The translations under genes and the position numbers were made by a program. DNA of 64,000 nucleotides from an uncultured Bacteroidia bacterium (GTDB lineage: Bacteria; Bacteroidota; Bacteroidia; Bacteroidales; F082): contig CACXQV010000009.1 in the NCBI GenBank assembly GCA_902769875.1, positions 1 to 64,000 of the forward strand, given 5' to 3'. The notes under the pieces were generated by a model that saw only the letters and a list, made by a program, of their open reading frames with translations, was not told where the DNA came from and searched no databases. Within the stretch, counting starts at the first letter, position 1. Each line of letters begins with the position of its first letter. Below, piece after piece: positions 8,289 to 15,365 of this stretch.

Positions 8289-9506
8289 ATGAAAATACTC
8301 CTCCTCTGCAACAAGCCTCCCTACCCTGCCTCGGAAGGCGGCCCCATGGCGATGAACAGCATCGTCACCGGACTGCTCGAAGCCGGTCATCAGGTCAAGA
8401 TAATGGCCATCAACAGCGAGAAGTTCAACGTCAAGGAAAGCGACATCCCCGACGACTACAAACACAAGACCGGCATCGAACTGATAGACATTGACTTGCG
8501 TGTTAGGTCCCTCAAGGCATTCATCAACCTGTTCACAAAAAAGTCGTATCATGTGGAGCGTTTCATCTCTGACGATTTCAAGGAACGCCTCGCCGAAGTG
8601 CTTGCGAAAGGGCAATTCGACGTGGTGCAGTTGGAGATGCTGTATATGGCGCCATACGTCGAAACCATCCGCGAACACAGCAAGGCAATGATTGTGTTGC
8701 GTGCCCACAATGTGGAACACAAGATTTGGGAACGCATCGCCAAAGAGACCAAATTCTTCCTCAAACGCTGGTATATCAACCATTTGGCAAAGACGCTCAA
8801 GGAATATGAGCTCAACGCCCTTGAGACCGTCGACGGCATTGCAGCCATCACGCGCAAAGATGCTGCGTTTTTCAGGAAATACTGCTCGAAACCCATCGTC
8901 GACATACCGTATGGCGTTTATCCTGAAGAATTTACGCCAAAATACGAGATTGAAGGCAAGCCCAAGTTCTACCACATCGGTTCGATGAACTGGATGCCCA
9001 ACGAGGAAGGCATTCGCTGGTTCATCGAAGAGGTGATGCCCAAAACCGTCGAGAAAGCGCCCGATTTCGTGTATCATCTGGCAGGCCGAAACATGCCCGA
9101 GTGGCTCACCAACCTCAACGACCCTCATATCGACGTCATCGGCGAGGTGCCTGACGCCAAGGCTTTTGTGGCCAACCACGATGTAGCCATCGTGCCACTG
9201 CTTTCGGGCAGCGGCATACGCATCAAGATCATCGAGTCGATGGCGATGGGCAAGACCGTCATCACCACGCGCGTGGGGGCCGAAGGCATCCTCTACGACG
9301 AGGAAGTGAACCTCATCATTGCCGAAAACAAGGCCAAGATGGTGGAGGCCATCCGCGCCATCAACGAAAACCCGCAAACGGCAGTGGAAATCGGCAAGGC
9401 CGCCCGGAAATTGGTCGAAGAAACCTACGACAACCGCAAAATCATCGCCCGTCTGCTGATGTTTTATGAGCAGATTAAGCCCAGCAGCAAGATAACTTTT
9501 ATGTAA
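8289..9506 (+). CDS. Glycosyltransferase, GT4-like (GT-B fold)
   Basis: A 405-residue soluble GT-B glycosyltransferase. The N-terminus KILLLCNKPPYPASEGGP is the usual first Rossmann strand and glycine-rich turn. The C-terminal half has YHIGSMNWMPNEEGIRWF, then VAIVPLLSGSGIRIKIIESM with the acidic/EX7E-like nucleotide-sugar region of families GT1/GT4. Donor and acceptor cannot be read from sequence. It follows the LPS permease gene with a repeat between them and precedes a second glycosyltransferase, so a role in surface glycan or LPS assembly is a reasonable inference. Confidence 0.85.
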   Translation: MKILLLCNKPPYPASEGGPMAMNSIVTGLLEAGHQVKIMAINSEKFNVKESDIPDDYKHKTGIELIDIDLRVRSLKAFINLFTKKSYHVERFISDDFKERLAEVLAKGQFDVVQLEMLYMAPYVETIREHSKAMIVLRAHNVEHKIWERIAKETKFFLKRWYINHLAKTLKEYELNALETVDGIAAITRKDAAFFRKYCSKPIVDIPYGVYPEEFTPKYEIEGKPKFYHIGSMNWMPNEEGIRWFIEEVMPKTVEKAPDFVYHLAGRNMPEWLTNLNDPHIDVIGEVPDAKAFVANHDVAIVPLLSGSGIRIKIIESMAMGKTVITTRVGAEGILYDEEVNLIIAENKAKMVEAIRAINENPQTAVEIGKAARKLVEETYDNRKIIARLLMFYEQIKPSSKITFM

Positions 9507-9531
9507 TTTCACGCAGGACACGAGTTTATTT

Positions 9532-9640
9532 CACGCTGAAATCGCAGAATCCGCAGAACCTGCCGGCTGCATATTTTGCGTCGCTTTGGGTTTCATATTA
9601 TTGACTACATCGAATCTATGATTTCTGCGTATTCTGCGTG
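9532..9640. repeat. MITE-like palindromic repeat, CACGC...GCGTG ends (copy 1)
   Basis: The element starts CACGCTGAAATCGCAGAATC and ends GATTTCTGCGTATTCTGCGTG. Its core contains CCTGCCGGCTGCATATTTTG and CGTCGCTTTGGG. A reverse-complement relative lies at 48071-48157. It occupies the gap between the two glycosyltransferase genes. Confidence 0.8.
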
Positions 9641-9684
9641 CCATAATAAAATATTCCTTAAATTTGCTCCCTAAATCCTACGAG

Positions 9685-10884
9685 ATGAAGATATTCGTAC
9701 TTCTGCCCCGCATTCCGTTTCCGCTCGAAAAAGGCGACAAGTTGCGGGCATTCAACCAGATAAAGCAACTCGCGAAGCGCAACGAGATTGTGCTTTGTGC
9801 CCTCAACGACAATCCGAAGGTCAATGAACAGGACGCTTTTCGAGCCTTGCAGCCCTATTGCCAATCCATCAACTTTATCAGATTCAACAAGTTGCAAATC
9901 CTTTTGGGACTTGTTCGCGCTTTCTTTAAGGGACTGCCCATGCAGTGCGGCTATTTCTACAACCGCAAAGCCGCCAAGAAAGTCAACGCATTGATTGCCA
10001 AGCACAAACCCGACATGCTGTATGGGCAACTGTTGCGTGTAGCTGAATACATCCGCCACAAAGACATCCCGAAAGCCATTGATTATCAGGATATTTTCTC
10101 ATACGGGATGAAACGTCGCGCCGACATTGCCTCGTTTGCGACGCGCCCTATATATAATATGGAGTACCGCCGATTGAAGCATTACGAAGCTGCCATTTTC
10201 GACGATTTCGACGTGCGCACCATCATCAGCGAGCCTGACCGCAAACTGTTTCCGCACGAGAAACGCGACGAAATCCTCATCATCCCCAACGGCGTGGACC
10301 ACGACTTCTTCAAGCCTATGGAACGAGAGAAGAAATACGACCTCGTTTTCACGGGCAACATGAGCTATCCGCCCAACGTGAACGCCGTGGAATATTTGGC
10401 CAACGAAATTCTTCCCATCGTTTGGAAAATGCGGCCCGAAACGACCCTTTACATCGCCGGTGCCACCCCCGACCCGAAGGTGAAAAAGGCCGCTTCGGAC
10501 AAAATCGTCGTCAGCGGCTGGCTCGACGACATCCGCGACGCCTACGCACAAAGCCGCGTCTTCATCGCCCCGATGCGGATTGGTACGGGCCTGCAAAACA
10601 AACTGTTGGAGGCTATGTCGATGCGCCTGCCCGCCATCACCTCGCCATTAGCGAATGCCTCTTTGGGCGCAAAACCCAACGAAGAAATCCTCATTGGCAG
10701 CAATGCCCAAGAAATGGCGCAACACATCATCACCTTATTGACCGATACCGAAAAAGCAGGACAAATTGCCCAAGCGGGGTTTGATTTCACGAATCGGGTT
10801 TATGATTGGGGGCGGGCGACGGAACGGTTGGAGGAGGAGATGATGGCCGCTGTAGGACAATCACACCGTGGCAGCCGCGAATAA
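9685..10884 (+). CDS. Glycosyltransferase, GT4-like, with repeat-derived C-terminus
   Basis: A 399-residue GT-B protein. I chose the ATG at 9685 because it opens directly on the first Rossmann strand KIFVLLPRIPFPLEKGDKLR; a TTG at 9664 would add seven residues. C-terminal motifs include LVFTGNMSYPPNVNAVEYLA and VFIAPMRIGTGLQNKLLEAM, typical of GT4 enzymes that assemble exopolysaccharide or O-antigen. The last eight or so residues (QSHRGSRE) and the stop come from the dispersed repeat at 10851-10920, so the ancestral C-terminus probably ended near MMAAVG. Substrate is unknown. It is likely part of the same surface-glycan locus as the preceding gene. Confidence 0.85.
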   Translation: MKIFVLLPRIPFPLEKGDKLRAFNQIKQLAKRNEIVLCALNDNPKVNEQDAFRALQPYCQSINFIRFNKLQILLGLVRAFFKGLPMQCGYFYNRKAAKKVNALIAKHKPDMLYGQLLRVAEYIRHKDIPKAIDYQDIFSYGMKRRADIASFATRPIYNMEYRRLKHYEAAIFDDFDVRTIISEPDRKLFPHEKRDEILIIPNGVDHDFFKPMEREKKYDLVFTGNMSYPPNVNAVEYLANEILPIVWKMRPETTLYIAGATPDPKVKKAASDKIVVSGWLDDIRDAYAQSRVFIAPMRIGTGLQNKLLEAMSMRLPAITSPLANASLGAKPNEEILIGSNAQEMAQHIITLLTDTEKAGQIAQAGFDFTNRVYDWGRATERLEEEMMAAVGQSHRGSRE

Positions 10885-10920
10885 ACGACAAATCGGCTGC
10901 CGTAATACGACAGCCATACA
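10851..10920. repeat. GTAGGxCxxTCAC...GTAATACGACAGCC palindromic repeat (single copy)
   Basis: Left arm TGTAGGACAATCACACCGTG and right arm CGTAATACGACAGCCATACA flank GGCAGCC/GGCTGCC. This is the same family as the array at 17801-17965. It overlaps the end of the glycosyltransferase gene. Confidence 0.8.
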
Positions 10921-10942
10921 AATCAACTCAATACAATATACT

Positions 10943-11803
10943 ATGTCAAACGAATCAATCATACAGATTTTTGAAGGAAAGAAAGTCCGCGTCGTTTGGA
11001 ACGAGCAAGAGGAAAAATACTTTTTTGCCGTGGCGGATATTGTCGAATTATTAACGGACAGTGCTGATGTTAAGCAGTACATTAAACGGATGCGTTCGCG
11101 AGATGCGGAGTTGGATTCCGTGTGGGGTACAATTTGTACCCCTCACCAATTTGTATCCTCGGATGGAAAAAAACATGCGGTCAATTGTGCATCATTGGAA
11201 GGCATCTTCCGAATCATTCAATCCATTCCCTCCAAAAAAGCCGAACCCGTGAAACAATGGCTCGCTCAAGTAGGTGCCCAGCGTATCGACCAGATGATTG
11301 ACCCCGAACTCACTTTCCAAATGGCGGTGGAGGACTATCGGCGGCAAGGTTACAGCGACCGCTGGATCAACGAGCGCATGAAGTCCATCAAGATGCGCAA
11401 GGAACTGACCGACGAATGGGAACGCTCTGGCGTTCACGAGCCGAAAGACTTCGCCATTCTTACCAATGTCCTCACCAAGGCTTGGAGCGGCATGACCACA
11501 GGCGAATACAAGCAATACAAAGGCCTCACCAAAGAGAACCTTCGAGACAATATGACCAACATCGAACTGGCACTCAACACTTTGGCAGAAGTAGCCACCA
11601 CCGAGATCTCACGCCAACGCAACCCAAAAGGTTTCCACGAAAGTCAACAAACCGCCCAAGCGGGAGGCAAAATCGCCAAAAACGCCCGAAAAGACCTTGA
11701 AAAGGAACTCGGTCACAGTGTGATTTCGTCAGCAAAGGCTTCGGATTACCTTGCATCTGTTGAGGATGCCGAGACAAAGGAAATAACAGAGCATAAACAA
11801 TGA
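10943..11803 (+). CDS. BRO-N / phage-antirepressor-like protein (copy 1)
   Basis: A 286-residue soluble protein starting MSNESIIQIFEGKKVRVVW. The first 100 or so residues (YFFAVADIVELLTDSADVKQ) fit the BRO N-terminal DNA-binding fold of prophage antirepressors (COG3617-like). The C-terminal half carries EYKQYKGLTKENLRDNMTN and EISRQRNPKGFHES, found almost unchanged in the paralogue at 22270-23127. The ATG at 10943 was preferred to upstream starts because the latter lie in repeat DNA. No phage structural or integrase genes are nearby, so this is a stand-alone copy. Its function in chromosomes is not established; regulation of DNA-damage or phage-related genes is only a guess. Confidence 0.75.
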   Translation: MSNESIIQIFEGKKVRVVWNEQEEKYFFAVADIVELLTDSADVKQYIKRMRSRDAELDSVWGTICTPHQFVSSDGKKHAVNCASLEGIFRIIQSIPSKKAEPVKQWLAQVGAQRIDQMIDPELTFQMAVEDYRRQGYSDRWINERMKSIKMRKELTDEWERSGVHEPKDFAILTNVLTKAWSGMTTGEYKQYKGLTKENLRDNMTNIELALNTLAEVATTEISRQRNPKGFHESQQTAQAGGKIAKNARKDLEKELGHSVISSAKASDYLASVEDAETKEITEHKQ

Positions 11804-11804
11804 C

Positions 11805-11880
11805 GCAAAGCCCCGTAGGGGCGACACACCAATAAGCAGGCGACGTAAGTCCCTGCACAACTGACAACTGATATGGCACA
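11805..11880. repeat. Short intergenic repeat with CCCCGTAGGGG hairpin
   Basis: CCCCGTAGGGG (11811-11821) followed by GCGACACACC and a GCAGGCGACGTAAGTCCCTGC hairpin-like stretch resembles common Bacteroidales intergenic repeats. The rest of the 281-base gap up to 12084 is AT-rich and holds the palindromes and promoter listed separately. Confidence 0.5.
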
Positions 11881-11978
11881 ACCCAACGACAAAAAATGGC
11901 AACAGCAATATCCACCTAAAAATCAGATGTGAATTTACTTAAAACATTAATAGATAACATTTTATAATTTGTTTTATT

Positions 11979-12041
11979 GTGCCATAAGTGGTAAAAATAA
12001 CGACTTATGGCACTAATATAATCTTTTTTCTTGTGCCATAA
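11979..12041. promoter_or_regulatory. GTGCCATAAGT palindrome plus third half-site upstream of the DUF234-type ATPase
   Basis: GTGCCATAAGT (11979-11989) and its exact complement ACTTATGGCAC (12003-12013) are 13 bases apart. A third GTGCCATAA is at 12033-12041. The same arms recur at the 3' end of the gene (13492-13526). Possible operator or recognition site. Confidence 0.6.
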
Positions 12042-12053
12042 CAAATATTATTG

Positions 12054-12061
12054 TACATTTG
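12054..12061 (+). promoter_or_regulatory. -7 promoter element for the DUF234-type ATPase
   Basis: TACATTTG followed by C matches TAnnTTTG, 23 bases before the start at 12085 and directly after the third GTGCCATAA half-site. Binding to that half-site could block transcription (inference). Confidence 0.6.
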
Positions 12062-12084
12062 CGGCACGATAAAAGGCAAAAGGA

Positions 12085-13500
12085 ATGGAAATTGTCGGCA
12101 GAAATAAAGAGCAAGAGATTTTACGGCAATGTTACGAATCAGGGAAGCCTGAGTTAGTGGCAGTTTATGGTCGCAGGCGCGTGGGCAAGACTTGGCTCGT
12201 CAGGCAGTTTTTCAACGATTCCTTTGACTTTTACATGACTGGCGTTTATCTCGGCTCGCGGGAAGAGCAATTGGCATTGTTCAACAAACAACTCAACAAG
12301 TACTCTAAAAGCTATTTCCCGGTGGTAGGCAATTGGTTCGATGCTTTCGACCAGTTAAAAACCTATCTCAGTCATTCGCGCAAGAAACGCCTCGTCGTCT
12401 TCATTGATGAATTGCCTTGGTTGGACACCCAGAGGTCGAGATTCAAGACGGCATTCGAGTATTTTTGGAACAGTTGGGGGGCCGCGCAAGAAAGATTGAT
12501 GCTTGTGGTGTGTGGCAGTGCCACCACTTGGATGATCGGCAATCTGATAGGCGACAAAGGAGGCCTTTATAACCGGATAACACGCAGTATGCATCTCGCC
12601 CCGTTCAGCCTGAACGAAACCGAGTTGTATCTCAAAAGCAAAAAGATGGTTATGAGCCGTTTCCAAATGGCAGAGACTTATATGGCCGTTGGCGGAATCC
12701 CTTATTACCTGAGCCTGCTGAACCCTTCGTTAAGCCCCACCCAGAACATCGATGAGCTTTTCTTCGCAAAAGACGCCCCTTTGGCCACGGAATACGATTT
12801 TTTGTTTCGTTCCCTTTTCAAGGAGTCGGGGCTGTACAAGTCTGTCGTTGAGGCCATCAGCAGCAAAAACAAAGGCCTGACACAAAAAGAAATCAAGGAA
12901 GCGCTGCATATCGGCAACAGCGGCAAGCTATCCGACGTTCTCAACAACTTGTGCAAATGCGACATCATCAGCAAATACTACGCTTTCGGCAAGGTGGAAC
13001 GCGATGCCCTCTTCCAGATAACCGACCCTTATATACACTTTTATCTCACTTTCGTCCGCAACAGCAAAGGACGCGACGAACACCGCTGGAGCAACATGCT
13101 TGACAACCCCACACGACGGGCCTGGTGCGGCTATGCCTTTGAGCAAGTGTGTCTTCTGCATATCCCACAAATAAAGCAAAAACTCGGCATCACGGGAGTG
13201 CTTACCGATGTGTGTTCGTGGAACAGCCGGACAGAAGACTCGTGCGAACAGATTGACATGATCATCGACCGGCGCGACAATGTCATCAATTTGTGTGAGA
13301 TAAAATTCTCGAAAGCCCCATACGAAATCACCCGCAATTACCTTGAACGGCTTTATGAAAGATTGGAGGCGTTCAGAAACAAGACTTCCACCCGAAAAGC
13401 GTTGCATATCACTATGATAACTGCTTGTGGATTAAAGCGTAACACTTATAGCACCGAGATACAAAACGAAATAGAGTTAGACGATTTATTTGTGCCATAA
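12085..13500 (+). CDS. ATPase with archaeal-ATPase core and DUF234 nuclease-like C-terminus
   Basis: A 471-residue soluble P-loop protein. Walker A is GRRRVGKT (residues 29-36) and Walker B is RLVVFIDELPWL (about 102-113). A winged-helix-like segment follows (KGLTQKEIKEALHIGNSG). The C-terminus QIDMIIDRRDNVINLCEIKF has the D...ExK spacing of PD-(D/E)XK nucleases, as in the DUF234 family. Such proteins are numerous in Bacteroidota and archaea; their role is unproven, and links to mobile elements or defence are proposed rather than shown. The gene is unusual in being flanked at both ends by GTGCCATAA palindromes; its last codons (VP, stop) lie within one arm. Confidence 0.82.
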   Translation: MEIVGRNKEQEILRQCYESGKPELVAVYGRRRVGKTWLVRQFFNDSFDFYMTGVYLGSREEQLALFNKQLNKYSKSYFPVVGNWFDAFDQLKTYLSHSRKKRLVVFIDELPWLDTQRSRFKTAFEYFWNSWGAAQERLMLVVCGSATTWMIGNLIGDKGGLYNRITRSMHLAPFSLNETELYLKSKKMVMSRFQMAETYMAVGGIPYYLSLLNPSLSPTQNIDELFFAKDAPLATEYDFLFRSLFKESGLYKSVVEAISSKNKGLTQKEIKEALHIGNSGKLSDVLNNLCKCDIISKYYAFGKVERDALFQITDPYIHFYLTFVRNSKGRDEHRWSNMLDNPTRRAWCGYAFEQVCLLHIPQIKQKLGITGVLTDVCSWNSRTEDSCEQIDMIIDRRDNVINLCEIKFSKAPYEITRNYLERLYERLEAFRNKTSTRKALHITMITACGLKRNTYSTEIQNEIELDDLFVP

Positions 13501-13526
13501 CTCCTTTTTTCGGGCACTTATGGCAC
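13492..13526. repeat. GTGCCATAA...ACTTATGGCAC palindrome at the 3' end of the ATPase gene
   Basis: GTGCCATAA (13492-13500) contains the stop codon; the complementary arm ACTTATGGCAC is at 13516-13526. A degenerate copy, ACTTATAGCAC, lies in the coding region at 13443-13453. The arms are identical to those at 11979-12013. Confidence 0.65.
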
Positions 13527-13565
13527 CACAATAATGCATTTTCAACAATCAACAATTCAACATAA

Positions 13566-15242
13566 ATGGCACAACCCGACGACAAAAAAATCATCTTTTC
13601 GATGGTGGGCGTAAGCAAAATCATCCCGCCGTCGCGACAAATCCTGAAAGACATCTACCTCTCCTTCTTCTATGGCGCCAAAATCGGCATCATCGGCCTG
13701 AACGGAGCGGGAAAATCGACCTTGCTGCGCATCATCGCGGGCAAGGAGAAATCCTTCAACGGCGAAGTGGTCTTCTCGCCCGGCTATTCGGTCGGGATGC
13801 TCGACCAAGAGCCGCAATTGGACGACAACAAGACCGTCCGCCAAGTGGTGGAGGAAGGCGTGCAGGAAATCGTTGACATCCTCAAGGAATACGAGGAAAT
13901 CAACAACAAGTTCGCCGAACCCGACGCCGACTTCGACAAACTGATTGCCCGTCAGGGCGAACTCACCGAACTCATCGAGCAGCACGACGCTTGGGAACTC
14001 GACAGCAAATTGGAACGCGCCATGGACGCATTGAACTGTCCCGACGGCGACACGCCCGTGCGCAACCTATCGGGCGGCGAGCGTCGCCGCGTGGCTTTGT
14101 GCAGGCTTCTCTTGCAAGAGCCTGACATCCTGCTCCTTGACGAGCCTACCAACCATCTTGATGCCGAGAGCATCCAATGGTTGGAAAGCCACTTGCAGCA
14201 GTACAAGGGCACCGTCATCGCCGTCACCCACGACCGTTACTTCCTCGACCACGTTGCCGGCTGGATTCTCGAACTTGACCGTGGCGAAGGCATCCCGTGG
14301 AAGGGCAACTATTCCTCGTGGCTCGACCAAAAGACCGCCCGCCTCGCGATGGAGGAAAAGACCGAAAGCAAGCGCCGCAAGACCCTCGAAAGGGAGTTGG
14401 AATGGGTACGCATGGCACCGAAAGCCCGTCACGCGAAGGGCAAGGCGCGTTTGGAATCGTATGAGAAGATGCTTAACGAGGACGTGAAGGAAAAGGAAGA
14501 GAAACTTGAAATCTACATCCCCAATGGCGACCGCCTCGGCACCAAAGTCATTGAAGCACATAATGTCACCAAGGCTTACGGCGACAAACTCTTGTTTGAA
14601 AACCTCAACTTCAGCCTGCCGCAAGGCGGCATCGTGGGTGTCATCGGTCCCAACGGCGCGGGCAAAACCACGCTGTTCCGCCTCATCATGGGATTGGAGA
14701 AACCCGATTCAGGCACCTTCGAGGTCGGCGAAACGGTGAAAATCGGCTATGTCGATCAGCAACACGCCGAAATCGACCCGGAAAAGACCGTTTGGGAGGT
14801 CATCAGTGGCGGCAACGACTTGATTCAATTGGGCAAACGCAGCATCAACTCCCGCGCCTACGTCTCGCGCTTCAACTTCGGCGGCAACGACCAACAGAAG
14901 AAGGCCGGCGTGCTGTCAGGCGGTGAAAGAAACCGTATGCACCTCGCCTTAACCTTGAAACAAGAAGCCAACGTGCTCCTCTTAGACGAGCCCACCAACG
15001 ACATCGACGTCAATACTTTACGCGCCTTGGAGGAAGGCTTGGAGAACTTCGCGGGCTGCGCCGTCATCATCAGCCACGACCGCTGGTTCCTCGACCGTGT
15101 GGCCACGCACATCCTCGCCTTTGAGGGCAATTCGCAAGTCTATTTCTTCGAGGGAAGTTATTCGGAATACGAAGAAAACAAGATGAAGCGATTGGGCAAC
15201 GTGGAGCCGAAACGGTTCAGGTACAAAAAACTGAAGGAATAA
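13566..15242 (+). CDS. ettA: Energy-dependent translational throttle protein EttA (ABC-F)
   Basis: A 558-residue ABC-F ATPase, close to the roughly 555 residues of EttA. Two ABC cassettes are seen: Walker A GLNGAGKST with signature LSGGERRR in the first half, GPNGAGKTT with LSGGERNR in the second. They are joined by a charged linker that includes the ARHAKGKARLESYEKM region. No membrane segments are present. EttA binds the ribosomal E site and gates entry into elongation according to the ADP/ATP ratio. The start MAQPDDKKIIFSMVGVSK matches the family N-terminus. A GC hairpin with a U-run follows immediately. Confidence 0.93.
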   Translation: MAQPDDKKIIFSMVGVSKIIPPSRQILKDIYLSFFYGAKIGIIGLNGAGKSTLLRIIAGKEKSFNGEVVFSPGYSVGMLDQEPQLDDNKTVRQVVEEGVQEIVDILKEYEEINNKFAEPDADFDKLIARQGELTELIEQHDAWELDSKLERAMDALNCPDGDTPVRNLSGGERRRVALCRLLLQEPDILLLDEPTNHLDAESIQWLESHLQQYKGTVIAVTHDRYFLDHVAGWILELDRGEGIPWKGNYSSWLDQKTARLAMEEKTESKRRKTLERELEWVRMAPKARHAKGKARLESYEKMLNEDVKEKEEKLEIYIPNGDRLGTKVIEAHNVTKAYGDKLLFENLNFSLPQGGIVGVIGPNGAGKTTLFRLIMGLEKPDSGTFEVGETVKIGYVDQQHAEIDPEKTVWEVISGGNDLIQLGKRSINSRAYVSRFNFGGNDQQKKAGVLSGGERNRMHLALTLKQEANVLLLDEPTNDIDVNTLRALEEGLENFAGCAVIISHDRWFLDRVATHILAFEGNSQVYFFEGSYSEYEENKMKRLGNVEPKRFRYKKLKE

Positions 15243-15268
15243 AGCCGAAAACGGGGCTTTGCTTTTTT
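15241..15268 (+). terminator. Intrinsic terminator after ettA
   Basis: AAAGCC (15241-15246) pairs with GGCTTT (15255-15260), followed by GCTTTTTT. Confidence 0.7.
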
Positions 15269-15324
15269 ATGCATAGTCCCGTTATTATTTTTCGCAATCC
15301 TACACCTAATTGAAATAAAGCTAT

Positions 15325-15332
15325 TATCTTTG
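15325..15332 (+). promoter_or_regulatory. -7 promoter element for the C10 peptidase gene
   Basis: TATCTTTG followed by C matches the consensus, 34 bases before the start at 15366. Confidence 0.65.
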
Positions 15333-15365
15333 CCCCCTCGAAATCAAACACAAAACATTTACAAT

